Shown piece by piece: positions 63,888 through 64,000 of a DNA stretch of 64,000 nt. The position numbers and the translations under genes were made by a program. The stretch spans positions 124,001 through 188,000 of the forward strand of contig NZ_JBGKAD010000002.1 of the NCBI RefSeq assembly GCF_041361345.1, read 5' to 3'. This DNA is from Halobaculum sp. MBLA0147. GTDB lineage: Archaea; Halobacteriota; Halobacteria; Halobacteriales; Haloferacaceae. The notes beneath the pieces are model-generated. The model worked only from the letters and a program-made list of their open reading frames with translations, did not search any database and had not been told where the DNA came from. Each line of letters begins with the position of its first letter. The stretch's first letter is position 1.

Positions 63888-64000
63888 ATGACAGAGAATA
63901 CGTCGAACGCTGATGGTGAGACGTGTACGGAGACGAGTAGTTTGGATACCGCGGCGTCTGCGGGCAGGAACTCGGACAGTGACCTGTCTCACTCGGCCAC
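63888..64000 (+). CDS. N-terminal part of an acidic protein, cut by the window end
   Basis: The frame opens at the ATG at 63888 and stays open to the end of the window: MTENTSNADGETCTETSSLD, then TAASAGRNSDSDLSHSA. The Thr/Ser/Asp/Glu-rich start is typical for haloarchaeal proteins. No domain is reached. Confidence 0.5.
   Translation, partial: MTENTSNADGETCTETSSLDTAASAGRNSDSDLSHSA

Overview
The window comes from an extremely halophilic archaeon (class Halobacteria). The evidence is GC-rich DNA encoding strongly acidic proteins, a Bat-type (HTH_10) regulator, several twin-arginine lipoproteins, a phiH1-repressor-like protein, haloarchaeal transducer and histidine-kinase architectures, and a type I-B CRISPR-Cas system with the haloarchaeal repeat type ending in TTGAAGC. 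I cannot name genus or species. There is no rRNA and no complete tRNA.

Layout. (1) 1-5170: a denitrification-linked block with a MIP18/CIA2-like protein, a NnrS/oxidase-I-like membrane protein, a GCGGH-motif protein plus cupin, a Bat-type regulator and copper nitrite reductase (nirK). Four near-identical inverted repeats CCGAAC-N2-GTTCGG sit in the upstream regions and look like one regulon. (2) 5170-10918: P1B metal ATPase, universal stress protein, APC transporter and half of a CaCA exchanger. (3) 10970-15284: a divergent grpE-hsp70-J operon whose Hsp70 has no lid and whose J-like protein has NPD in place of HPD and carries about five Ig-like domains. (4) 15438-22267: a frame-split regulator, an AT-rich PAS histidine kinase, purT, a CPBP protease remnant and a beta-lactamase-fold hydrolase. 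(5) 22508-27795: a second NPD J-like/Ig/TM protein, a winged-helix regulator, a multi-TM GTPase and an acidic TM protein. (6) 27926-34419: transducer, ABC transporter, two lipoproteins and a zinc-ribbon protein. (7) 34420-38935: a plasmid- or virus-like accessory stretch with iterons, small regulators and zinc-binding proteins. (8) 39218-58360: three same-strand CRISPR arrays (30, 7 and 84 recognisable repeats) and the effector operon cas6-cas8b-cas7-cas5-cas3. (9) 58361-64000: a degraded AN1/CAP gene, two pentapeptide-repeat proteins (one fused to a K+-channel-like pore) and a CARF-like/HTH protein.

How it fits together. The first block can be read as a low-oxygen/nitrite regulon under a Bat-type regulator. 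The two J-like/Ig proteins link the Hsp70/GrpE operon with the GTPase locus about 9 kb away; I regard this as the best candidate for an undescribed system, but the link is inference. The CRISPR locus has a complete interference module and no cas1, cas2 or cas4 in the window. Repeats at the leader-proximal end are decayed and spacers have been duplicated internally, which points to an array that still can be processed but no longer acquires spacers from this locus.
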